Of a stretch of DNA of 64,000 nt, positions 11,075 through 18,840 are shown piece by piece. This DNA comes from Bradyrhizobium sp. 170 (lineage in GTDB: Bacteria; Pseudomonadota; Alphaproteobacteria; Rhizobiales; Xanthobacteraceae), in NCBI RefSeq assembly GCF_023101085.1, contig NZ_CP064703.1, positions 8,964,501 through 9,028,500 on the forward strand. The letters run 5' to 3'. Under the pieces are notes generated by a model. The model ran no database searches, was not told the DNA's origin, and saw only the letters and a list, made by a program, of their open reading frames with translations. Numbering within the stretch: position 1 is the first letter of the stretch; each line of letters starts with the position of its first letter. Both the position numbers and the translations under genes were made by a program.

Positions 11075-12445
11075 ATGGCCAACGAAACCGCAACGCTCGC
11101 AGCCTATGTCGCCAACCTGAAATTTGCGGACATCCCGCCGGAGGTGCTGGAGCGCGCCAAGGTGCTGACGCTGGATTTCCTCGGCAGCGCGATCCGGGCC
11201 CGGCGCGATGCAGAATCCACCCCCTCGCTGCTTGGAATGTTGGAAGCGCTGGCGCTCGACGGCAAGGGCGAGGCCACCGTGTTCGGCGACAGCAAAACCT
11301 GGACGCCCGCGGTCGCCGCCCTCCTTAACGGCGCGCTCGGCCATTCCCTTGATTTCGACGACACGCATGCCGACTCCTCGCTGCACCCGAGCGCCCCCGT
11401 GGTGCCGGCGGCGTTCGCGGTCGGCGAGATGGTCGGCGCCTCCGGTCGCGACGTCCTGACTGCGATCGTTGCCGGCTATGAAGTGTGCTGCCGGCTCGGC
11501 AACGCGCTCGATCCGACCTCGCATTATGCGCGCGGCTTCCATCCGACCGCGACGGCGGGAACCTATGGCGCGGCGGCGGCGGCGGGCAAATTGTTCGGCC
11601 TGTCGAAGGACCAGATCATATCCGCGTTCGGCGTGTCCGGCAGCCAGGCCGCGGGCTCGCTGCAGTTTTTGGTCAACGGCGCTTGGAACAAGCGTTACCA
11701 GGTCGGGGCGGCTGCGATGAACGGCGTCATCGCAGCGACGCTGGCGCGCAACGATTTTGTCGGCTCGACCGAATCCGTCGAGGGCAAGCATGGCCTCCTC
11801 GTCGGCTACAGCGACGACGCGCATCCCGACAAGGCTGTTGCCGGCCTCGGCAAGATCTATGAGACGCTGAAGATCGGCGTAAAGCCGTATCCGAGCTGCC
11901 GCTATACCCATGCGGCGCTGGATGCGCTGATCGCGATGCGGCGGGAGCACAATCTGACGCCGGACCAGATAAAGCGCGTCGAGATCGGCCTGCACCGCAA
12001 CGGCATCACGCTGACCGGCGACGCCGCCACCAAGCGGCACCCGACCTCGATCGTCGGCGGACAGTTTTCGATGTTCTTCACCGGCGCGCTGGCGCTCGAC
12101 CAGGGCAGCTTCGGCTGGGATGATTACGACCGGCTCGGCGACGCCGCGGTCAACGCGCTCGCCGACAAGTTCGATGTGGTGCAGGACGATCGCCTCGAGA
12201 TCGGCCGCACCCACCCCTTCGGCGCGCGCGTCTCCATCACCACCGACGACGGCGTGCATGAGCGGCTCTATGCCGATCCCTCCGGCGAGCCGAATTCGTT
12301 TCCGGACGCGCAGGCGATGCAGCAAAAATTCCTCACGCTCGCCCGCCCCGTGCTGAACGGCCGCGCCGACCAGCTCGCCGACGCGATCCTTTCCCTCGAG
12401 AGATTTGATCGCGTCGAGAAGGCCACGCAGTTGGGGCGGCAGTGA
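11075..12445 (+). CDS. MmgE/PrpD family protein
   Basis: The 456-aa protein belongs to the MmgE/PrpD fold, which includes 2-methylcitrate dehydratase and cis-aconitate decarboxylase. Family hallmarks are LNGALGHSLDFDDTHADSSLHPSAP (residues 75-100, the conserved D-D/H cluster), GRGFHPTATAGTYGAAAAAGKL-like sequence near 155, and KPYPSCRYTHAALDA near 270. No other methylcitrate-cycle gene lies nearby, so a precise substrate cannot be given. The ATG follows a GAGGAAAC ribosome binding site. It ends against an inverted repeat that probably terminates transcription between it and the convergent hydrolase. Confidence 0.9.
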   Translation: MANETATLAAYVANLKFADIPPEVLERAKVLTLDFLGSAIRARRDAESTPSLLGMLEALALDGKGEATVFGDSKTWTPAVAALLNGALGHSLDFDDTHADSSLHPSAPVVPAAFAVGEMVGASGRDVLTAIVAGYEVCCRLGNALDPTSHYARGFHPTATAGTYGAAAAAGKLFGLSKDQIISAFGVSGSQAAGSLQFLVNGAWNKRYQVGAAAMNGVIAATLARNDFVGSTESVEGKHGLLVGYSDDAHPDKAVAGLGKIYETLKIGVKPYPSCRYTHAALDALIAMRREHNLTPDQIKRVEIGLHRNGITLTGDAATKRHPTSIVGGQFSMFFTGALALDQGSFGWDDYDRLGDAAVNALADKFDVVQDDRLEIGRTHPFGARVSITTDDGVHERLYADPSGEPNSFPDAQAMQQKFLTLARPVLNGRADQLADAILSLERFDRVEKATQLGRQ

Positions 12446-12462
12446 CCTCGGATTGAAGTACA

Positions 12463-12548
12463 TAGCCCGGATGGAGCGAAGCGCAATCCGGGATCAGACC
12501 ATCCGCTGACATACCGCCCCCGGATTTCGCTTCGCTCCATCCGGGCTA
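12463..12548. repeat. Inverted repeat between convergent genes (CCCGGATGGAGCGAAGCG family)
   Basis: The left arm TAGCCCGGATGGAGCGAAGCG is matched by a right arm CGCTTCGCTCCATCCGGGCTA with about 40 bases between. It sits between the convergent MmgE/PrpD and serine hydrolase genes and could fold in either transcript, acting as a bidirectional terminator. A partial copy of the arm (CTCCATCCGGGCTAC) lies near 21129-21143. Confidence 0.8.
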
Positions 12549-12552
12549 CGCG

Positions 12553-13983
12553 TCAATTGCTGACTGCCAGCTTTCCTTTGCTCCCCGTCGCCGCCACCAC
12601 ATCGCGCACGAGGTCGAACACGCCGTCGGCTTGCGGCGGCCAGTTCGGCGAACGGCCGAGCCGGACGATGACGAGCCGCTCGGAGGGCACGATGATGACG
12701 TATTGCCCGACCGTGCCCTTGGCAAAGAACGCATCGCGCGGCCAGCCGCGCTCGGTGCGGTAGGTCGCGCCAAAACTGTCGCCGAGATTGGTCCAGAAGC
12801 CCGCGCCCTGGCCGACCCACGCGTTCAGCGTCGGTGTCGCCGAATATTTCACCCAGCCTTCGGGGAGGATGCGTTTTCCGCCGGCCGTGCCGTCATTGAG
12901 ATAGAGCTGGCCAAAGCGCCCCCAGTCGCGCGCGCTCGCCAGCAACTGGCTCGATCCTTCCGCATTGCCCGATGCGTCGAATTCGAGCGTCACGTTGTGC
13001 ATGCCGAGCGGGTCGAACAATTCCTGCCGCGCGAAGCGCATCATTTTGGACGCGCTGCCGCCCGAAGCCTGACGGATCACGTGACTGAGGATGACGGTGT
13101 TGCCGTCGTGATAATTCCATGCGGTGCCCGGCGTTGACTCCAGCGGCATGCTCTCCGCATAGGCCGCCATATCGGGTTCCATGAACTTCATCCGGTTGAC
13201 AGGCTCCAGCGCGGACGCCAGCGACGCCTGCAACGAGCTGCCGAGCGCCAGTCCTGCCGTGTGGCGGATCAGATGATCGAGCGTGATGGCCCGCCTTGGA
13301 TCGCCGGTGCCCTGCCAGGTCACAATCGGCACCGGCTCGTGCAGGTTCAGCGCCCCCTTGCGCACGAGGATGCCGGCGAGCGCCGAGATGACCGATTTGG
13401 TGGCGGAGAATCCGAGCAGCGGCGTATCGATGCTGATACCGTCGGCATAACGCTCGGCAACGACGCGCCCGTCCTTCATGACCACGATCGCCCGCGTGTG
13501 GCGAGGCGTCGACTTGTCCGGCTCGGCAAAGGCGCGGTCGAGCGCGGTAGCCAGTTGCGGCGTTTGCGGCGCGACGATCGAGGGGCCGGCGATGTCAGGC
13601 AGCAGCGCCGCCTTTGCATCGGGCGCTGGCACCGAAATGTCGGCGACTGCACCGCCGTGATCGAGATAGCAGCCGAGACCTTCGCCGCGGTAGACGGCGT
13701 GGCTTCGGCCCAGGCCGAACAGCGTCACCGTGACGTCCTTGCGCGCGCGATCGACGCGATAGTCGAGCGCCCAGGAGATCAGCCCGACGCCCGGCATCAC
13801 CGAAGTGGTCTCGGCGAACACGCGCGCGGGGTCGAGGCCGGAGGCGAAGGTCTCGGTGCAGACCACGTTGGCGACGAAGCCGGTCGCGACTTTTGGCACG
13901 TCGCGGGCGCGGGCGGCCGTTAGCGCGAGCACGCTCAGCGCAGTGGTGCTGGCGAGGATGAGGATGAGATTTCGTCGTTTCAC
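12553..13983 (-). CDS. Exported serine hydrolase, beta-lactamase (class C/PBP-like) family
   Basis: This 476-aa serine hydrolase has the penicillin-binding/beta-lactamase fold. The GTG at 13981-13983 is chosen because GGAGG lies 6 bp upstream and the following residues form a signal peptide (KRRNLILILASTTALSVLALTAARA). The nucleophile motif SATK (in GFSATKSVISALAGILV) and the second motif around WNYHDGN are present; HTAGLALG is the conserved loop between them. About 170 residues precede the hydrolase domain and are not assigned. It follows an AraC-type regulator on the same strand. The family includes esterases and peptidases, so beta-lactam hydrolysis should not be assumed. Confidence 0.87.
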   Translation of the reverse strand: MKRRNLILILASTTALSVLALTAARARDVPKVATGFVANVVCTETFASGLDPARVFAETTSVMPGVGLISWALDYRVDRARKDVTVTLFGLGRSHAVYRGEGLGCYLDHGGAVADISVPAPDAKAALLPDIAGPSIVAPQTPQLATALDRAFAEPDKSTPRHTRAIVVMKDGRVVAERYADGISIDTPLLGFSATKSVISALAGILVRKGALNLHEPVPIVTWQGTGDPRRAITLDHLIRHTAGLALGSSLQASLASALEPVNRMKFMEPDMAAYAESMPLESTPGTAWNYHDGNTVILSHVIRQASGGSASKMMRFARQELFDPLGMHNVTLEFDASGNAEGSSQLLASARDWGRFGQLYLNDGTAGGKRILPEGWVKYSATPTLNAWVGQGAGFWTNLGDSFGATYRTERGWPRDAFFAKGTVGQYVIIVPSERLVIVRLGRSPNWPPQADGVFDLVRDVVAATGSKGKLAVSN

Positions 13984-14134
13984 AGGGGGCCTCCGGCATG
14001 ACGCATCAGCGCGTGCCGGACACGATGGCGAAGCGGCCACCGCCTGCTCGCCGGATTTGGAATTCGCGCTGGCCGAAAAGCTCGACGCACCTCGCCGATT
14101 TCAGAATTATTCAACAATAACTATTGGATGAATA

Positions 14135-15193
14135 TCAGGCCGCCGTTGCCTTGAGCCGGCGATATTCGGTCGGCGTGACGCCGGTGGTCGCCTTGAAGGC
14201 GCGATTGAAGGGCCCAAGCGACTGGAAGCCGGCATCCATCGCAATCGTAATCACAGGCACTTCGGCCTGGCTCGGATCGGCGAGCGCGGCCTTGGCTTCG
14301 GCGATCCGGTGCTCGTTGAGAAAGACATTGAAATTGCGGTAGCCGAGCCGCTGGTTGATCAGCCGCCGCAATCTGTACTCGGGAATGGAAAGTTTTGTCG
14401 CCAGCGTGCCGATGCTGACATTGTCGTGCCGGTAGATCCGCTCATCCGCCATCAACCGCATCAGCGCGCCGACCAGCTTTTGATCCGCCGTGCCCTGCTC
14501 CTGCGCCGCGACCGCCTCGCTCGCGACGTTGGCCGCAGGCGCCGCAAACAGTTCGGCGCCATCGACGCGCATCATCGCATAGCTGATCGCGGCAACGATC
14601 AGGACCAGCACAGCGCTGTTGATGGCATTCGCGACGTCCGAGGCGCCATTGCTGGAGATCGCGATCTGCGAAATCGCGTTCATGCAGCCGTAAAGCGCCG
14701 CGGCGCCGACGATGAAGACCCGGGCGCGGCGGCGGCCTTCGACGAGGTCGGCCGACCAGGAGGCGAGTGTTTGCCCGACCGCGAGCAGAATAAAGCCGAG
14801 CGCGAGCACATTGATCGCGATGATGGAAATCCGCGCGTTGCCGCTGGGCGCGATCCACATGCAATTGACGAAGCTGAACGCCGCCACCGCCGCCCAGATC
14901 AATGCATGCCACCAGCGCAATTTGATGGAATCATCGAACAGCGCGCGTGTGAACAGCCAGAGCACCACGACATTGCCGGTCGACAGCGCGATCAGCGGCG
15001 CATGCGCGACCGAAATCGGCGTGGTCGCGCCGATTCCTGAGGTCACGGCATGCGCGGCCGAGCCCAGCGCAAGCGCGATCGCCAGCCGCCCGGTGACGAC
15101 GTTGCGAAAATCGCGCAACAGCGATGCTGACAGCACCAGCAGCAGGGCCACCGTGCCGGCGCGCAAGGCAAGGTCGAGGGCAAAAAGCGACAT
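14135..15193 (-). CDS. Membrane-anchored AraC family transcriptional regulator
   Basis: This 352-aa protein combines about seven N-terminal transmembrane helices (residues 1-220) with a C-terminal AraC/XylS DNA-binding domain (residues 255-345). The DNA-binding part shows SIGTLATKLSIPEYRLRRLINQRLG and the second helix-turn-helix AGFQSLGPFNRAFKATTGVTPTEYRR. The ATG (15191-15193) overlaps the TGA of the upstream acetyltransferase by one base, so translation is likely coupled. Membrane-bound AraC regulators of this layout probably sense an envelope or lipophilic signal. The serine hydrolase 151 bp downstream is a plausible target, but no operator was identified. Confidence 0.88.
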   Translation of the reverse strand: MSLFALDLALRAGTVALLLVLSASLLRDFRNVVTGRLAIALALGSAAHAVTSGIGATTPISVAHAPLIALSTGNVVVLWLFTRALFDDSIKLRWWHALIWAAVAAFSFVNCMWIAPSGNARISIIAINVLALGFILLAVGQTLASWSADLVEGRRRARVFIVGAAALYGCMNAISQIAISSNGASDVANAINSAVLVLIVAAISYAMMRVDGAELFAAPAANVASEAVAAQEQGTADQKLVGALMRLMADERIYRHDNVSIGTLATKLSIPEYRLRRLINQRLGYRNFNVFLNEHRIAEAKAALADPSQAEVPVITIAMDAGFQSLGPFNRAFKATTGVTPTEYRRLKATAA

Positions 15194-15762
15194 CAATTTT
15201 GGCTGCTCCACGTCTCCCGCCGCGTCACCCATAATTCAACGGCATGGCTGAGTAACATCGTCTCGCCCTCCGGCTGCGCGCCGAGCCGCCGCGCTACGGC
15301 TTGAGAGGCCGTGTTCTCGCGATCGATGCAGTGGATGATCCTGTCCAATTCGAACGTCGCAAACGACCAGTCGATCGCGGCCCGCGCCGCTTCGACGGCA
15401 TAGCCCTTGCCACGGAATTCCGTTGCCACACCCCAGCCGACCTCAAACCCCGGCCAGACCGGCGGATAGAAAGGGCCGACGCGTCCGACGAACGTGCCGC
15501 TTGCCTTCTCTTCGACCACGAACATGCCGAAGCCATGCAGCACCCAATGTCCCGCCATGATCGCGGCGTTGCGCCAGCCGGCCATCGGCTCCGTCACAGG
15601 CTTGCGGTCCGCGGTAATGAAGCGCGCGCTGAGGGGATCGCCGAGCATCATTGTGTTCGCAGTAACGTCCGAGGCGCGCCATTGCCGGAGGATGAGACGC
15701 TCGGTCTCGATCCCCGGCCAGTCCGGCTGCGGCAGCGTGGCACCCTTCTTCAGCGACGGCAT
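15193..15762 (-). CDS. GNAT N-acetyltransferase (RimJ/RimL type)
   Basis: This 189-aa protein is of the Acetyltransf_3 (RimJ/RimL) group. It opens with the classic IETERLILRQWRASD strand, has the acetyl-CoA pocket region VGWGVATEFRGKGYAVEAARAAIDWSF, and ends with NTASQAVARRLGAQPEGE, the family's conserved asparagine-rich segment. The ATG used here is preceded in frame by a GTG at 15763-15765, so the start could be one codon earlier. It is the first gene of the GNAT-AraC-hydrolase run. The acceptor substrate is unknown. Confidence 0.9.
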   Translation of the reverse strand: MPSLKKGATLPQPDWPGIETERLILRQWRASDVTANTMMLGDPLSARFITADRKPVTEPMAGWRNAAIMAGHWVLHGFGMFVVEEKASGTFVGRVGPFYPPVWPGFEVGWGVATEFRGKGYAVEAARAAIDWSFATFELDRIIHCIDRENTASQAVARRLGAQPEGETMLLSHAVELWVTRRETWSSQN

Positions 15763-15848
15763 CACTCTTTTGTCATCCTCCGGGGAGCGTCACAGGACGC
15801 ATCTTATAATGCATGCTAAGCTCGCGGCAAAACTTGGAGTGCAGGAAA

Positions 15849-16766
15849 ATGAGCTGGCAACCCTCCAACGATCCCGTGCTCGGCGATCCCAAAACCTGCG
15901 ATGCGCTCGAGCTCATCATCGTGCCCCGCACCCGCGATCTCGGCGATGGATTTGCGGTGCGCCGCGCGCTGCCGCATGGCAAGCGGCAGATGGTCGGGCC
16001 CTTCATCTTCTTCGATCATTTCGGGCCGATGCAGTTCATCGCCGGCAAGGGCATGGACGTGCGCCCGCATCCGCATATCGGGCTTGCCACCGTGACCTAT
16101 CTGTTCGACGGCTCGATCATGCATCGCGACAGCGAGGGTAACATCCAGGAGATCCAGCCCGGCGCGATGAACCTGATGACCGCCGGGCGCGGCATCGCGC
16201 ATTCCGAACGCACGCCCGACGTGCAGCGCCGCGACGGCCAGAAGATGCTGGGCCTGCAGAGCTGGATCGCGCTGCCGGCGGGTTCGGAAGAGATCGCGCC
16301 GTCGTTCCAGCACTATGCCGCCGAAGCGCTGCCGACCGTGAAGGAGAGCGGCTTCACCGCGCGCATCATCGCCGGCAATGGCTTTGGCGTGAAATCGCCG
16401 GTCAGCATGGTGTCGCCGTGGTTCTATGCCGAAGTGACGGCGCAGGCCGAAACCAGCGTACCGCTCGATCCTGACCATGAGGAGCGCGCGATCTATCTGG
16501 TCGATGGCGAGGTCGAGATTGCAGGCGAGCGCTATGAGGGGCCGCGCCTCCTGATATTCCGGCCGGGCGACCGCATCACCGTGAAAGCCGTGCGGCCGAC
16601 ACGGATGATGTTCCTGGGCGGCGACGCGCTGGAGGGGCCGCGGCATATCTGGTGGAATTTCGTCTCCTCCAGCAAGGAGCGAATCGAGCAGGCCAAACAG
16701 GACTGGAAAACCGGCCGGTTTGCGGCTGTCCCGCAGGAACATGAGTTCATTCCGCTGCCGGAGTGA
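15849..16766 (+). CDS. Pirin family protein
   Basis: This 305-aa bicupin is a pirin, a metal-binding cytosolic protein; some bacterial pirins have quercetinase activity. The N-terminal cupin holds the metal ligands in RPHPHIGLATVTYLFDG (residues 73-89) and HRDSEGNIQEIQPGAMNLMTAGRGIAHSE, including the conserved His-x-His and later Glu/His. The C-terminal cupin contains YLVDGEVEIAGERYEGPRLLIF. The start is taken at MSWQPSNDP, just after an AGGAAA site; an in-frame upstream ATG exists but lacks family conservation. It is not obviously co-transcribed with purC. Confidence 0.92.
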   Translation: MSWQPSNDPVLGDPKTCDALELIIVPRTRDLGDGFAVRRALPHGKRQMVGPFIFFDHFGPMQFIAGKGMDVRPHPHIGLATVTYLFDGSIMHRDSEGNIQEIQPGAMNLMTAGRGIAHSERTPDVQRRDGQKMLGLQSWIALPAGSEEIAPSFQHYAAEALPTVKESGFTARIIAGNGFGVKSPVSMVSPWFYAEVTAQAETSVPLDPDHEERAIYLVDGEVEIAGERYEGPRLLIFRPGDRITVKAVRPTRMMFLGGDALEGPRHIWWNFVSSSKERIEQAKQDWKTGRFAAVPQEHEFIPLPE

Positions 16767-16835
16767 GCTATTGCTGCGTTTTCCAATTTGCGCCCTCGCG
16801 CCTACGCGAGGACGCCTGACCGAAAGCCCGACCTG

Positions 16836-17750
16836 ATGAACGCGATGCTCGCCAGCGATTTGCCCCTGCCACGGATCGGCCGCGGCAAGGTGCGCGATAT
16901 CTATGCCGTCGGCGACGACCGCGTGCTGCTGCTCACCACCGACCGCATCAGCGCGTTCGACGTCGTGATGGCCGAGACCATCCCGATGAAGGGCACCGTG
17001 CTGACCCAGATCAGCGCGTGGTGGTTCCGGCAGCTCGAAGGCGTGGTGCCGCATCACATGATCAGCGCCGATGCCGACGAGATCATCCGCAAGGTACCCT
17101 CGCTGAAAGATCACCGCGACGATATTCTCGGCCGCGCGATGCTGTGCCGGCGCACCACCGTATTCCCGGTGGAATGCGTGATCCGCGGCTACATCTCCGG
17201 CTCGGCCTGGAAGGAGTATTCGGCATCCGGCACGCTGGCCGGCGAGGAGCTGAAAGATGGCCTCGTCGAAAGCGAGAAGCTCGACGCGCCGATCTTCAGC
17301 CCGGCCACCAAGGCCGAGACCGGTCATGACGAAAACATCACGATTGCGCGCGTGCGCGAGCTGCTGGGCAACGACGTCGCCGAGAAGCTCGAGAGCATGG
17401 CGCGCACGGTCTATAATTTCGGCGAGCGGATCAGCCGCCATCAGGGCATCATCATCGCCGACACCAAGTTCGAGTTCGGCCGCGCGGCGGACGGCCGCAT
17501 CATCCTGATCGACGAGGTGATGACGCCTGACAGTTCGCGGTTCTGGGCCGCCGACGTCTACAAGCCCGGCCGGCCGCAACCCTCCTTCGACAAGCAGCCG
17601 CTGCGCGACTATCTCGACGCCGAGCGCCGCGCCGGCCGCTGGAACGGCGACGCCCCGCCCCCGCCGCTGCCGGACAGCGTGGTGGACGCGACGAGCAAGC
17701 GGTATCTCGAGGCGTATCGGCGCGTGACGGGGAGTGAGCTGCAAATCTAG
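16836..17750 (+). CDS. purC: Phosphoribosylaminoimidazole-succinocarboxamide synthase
   Basis: PurC joins CAIR and aspartate with ATP to form SAICAR in purine biosynthesis. The 304-aa form is the longer eukaryote/proteobacterial type rather than the 240-aa E. coli type. Motifs include [29 protein letters not shown] at the N-terminus (ATP loop), the central [18 protein letters not shown], and near the C-terminus [10 protein letters not shown] followed by [14 protein letters not shown]. The start at [15 protein letters not shown] fits the family; the upstream in-frame ATG would add an unconserved tail. The gene stands alone, as purine genes often do in this group. Confidence 0.96.
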   Translation: MNAMLASDLPLPRIGRGKVRDIYAVGDDRVLLLTTDRISAFDVVMAETIPMKGTVLTQISAWWFRQLEGVVPHHMISADADEIIRKVPSLKDHRDDILGRAMLCRRTTVFPVECVIRGYISGSAWKEYSASGTLAGEELKDGLVESEKLDAPIFSPATKAETGHDENITIARVRELLGNDVAEKLESMARTVYNFGERISRHQGIIIADTKFEFGRAADGRIILIDEVMTPDSSRFWAADVYKPGRPQPSFDKQPLRDYLDAERRAGRWNGDAPPPPLPDSVVDATSKRYLEAYRRVTGSELQI

Positions 17751-17757
17751 CCCCGTT

Positions 17758-17829
17758 ATTGCGAGCGCAGCGAAGCAATCCATGCCTCAACGTGGGGATA
17801 GATCGATTGCTTCGCTTCGCTCGCAATGA
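17758..17829. repeat. Inverted repeat (GCGAAGCAATCC family)
   Basis: The arms ATTGCGAGCGCAGCGAAGCAATC and GATTGCTTCGCTTCGCTCGCAAT face each other about 30 bases apart immediately after purC. A second copy lies at 50277-50350. This is probably a dispersed REP-like element that can act as a terminator. Confidence 0.8.
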
Positions 17830-17920
17830 CGGTGCGGCGCCGTCGGCGACGACTCCTGGATTGCTTCAGCCTGTCATCTGATGCGAGTATCCGCGTCAGA
17901 AAAACAACAGGGAGCGCTCC

Positions 17921-18727
17921 ATGACCGAGACCGACACAGTGCTCGTCGAACGCGATGGTCCCATCACCGTCGTTTCCATTAACCGCCCACATTGCCGCAA
18001 CGCCGTCGACGGCGCGACGGCGCGCAAACTGTATGATGCTTTTCTTGCGTTCGATGCCGACGAAAGCGCGTCCGTCGCCGTGTTCACCGGCACCGGCGGT
18101 TATTTCTGCGCGGGCGCCGACCTGAAGGCGGTGGCGGCGGGCGATCCCAACAAAAAGCGGGAGCTTGGCGGCCACGATTCGATCGCGCCGATGGGGCCGA
18201 GCCGGCTGCGGCTATCAAAGCCGGTGATTGCCGCAGTGGAAGGATTTGCGGTGGCCGGCGGGATGGAGCTGGCGCTGTGGGCGGATATGCGCGTGGTTGC
18301 CGAGGACGCCACCTTTGGCATCTTCTGCCGCCGCTTCGGCGTGCCGCTGATCGATCTCGGCACCATCCGCCTGCCGCGGCTGATCGGCCATTCCCAGGCG
18401 ATCGATCTGATTCTCACCGGCCGGCCGGTCGGCGCACAGGAGGCGCTGCGCATGGGGCTGGCCAATCGCGTCGTCGGCCGGGGCGAGGCCACTGCGCAGG
18501 CGATCGCGCTGGCGCGGGAGATCGCGCGCTTCCCGCAAAAATGCCTGCGCGCCGACCGGCTGTCGGCGCTGCGGCAATGGGATCTTTCCGAGGATGAGGC
18601 GATCGCCAACGAGATGCGCGGCGGGCTGGAGGTGATCGGATCGGGCGAAACGCTGTCGGGCGCGACACGGTTTGCCTCCGGCGTCGGACGCCACGGCGCG
18701 TTCGGCGGCGAGAGGGGGACCGATTGA
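17921..18727 (+). CDS. Crotonase/enoyl-CoA hydratase family protein lacking the second catalytic Glu
   Basis: This 268-aa protein has the crotonase fold. The oxyanion-hole segments are present: FCAGADLKAV near residue 62 and GFAVAGGMELALWAD near 108. The first catalytic Glu (E116 in GGMELA) is kept. In rat crotonase the second Glu lies 20 residues later in FGQPEI; here the region reads FGIFCRRFGVPLIDLGT, with no Glu. This pattern marks a crotonase subfamily whose reaction may not be simple hydration. A GGGAG site precedes the ATG. No beta-oxidation partner lies next to it, so the pathway is open. Confidence 0.88.
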   Translation: MTETDTVLVERDGPITVVSINRPHCRNAVDGATARKLYDAFLAFDADESASVAVFTGTGGYFCAGADLKAVAAGDPNKKRELGGHDSIAPMGPSRLRLSKPVIAAVEGFAVAGGMELALWADMRVVAEDATFGIFCRRFGVPLIDLGTIRLPRLIGHSQAIDLILTGRPVGAQEALRMGLANRVVGRGEATAQAIALAREIARFPQKCLRADRLSALRQWDLSEDEAIANEMRGGLEVIGSGETLSGATRFASGVGRHGAFGGERGTD

Positions 18728-18840
18728 CGCCGCGCAGCCATATACGTCCTTTGAGAGCCCGGTTGTCACGAAGATTGTTGTTGTCGTCGCACACCGCCCT
18801 CGTCTACGACTAACGTGCGGAATTTTGGGGCTTTTTTCGC

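Noticed and set aside
12553..13983. Calling the serine hydrolase a beta-lactam resistance gene
   Set aside because: The SxxK and Tyr motifs only show the general fold, which is shared by esterases and peptidases; nothing specific to beta-lactam hydrolysis is visible.
15816..17783. A 655-codon minus-strand frame
   Set aside because: It is antisense to pirin and purC, both strongly supported, and has the His/Arg/Asp-rich composition of a frame shadow.
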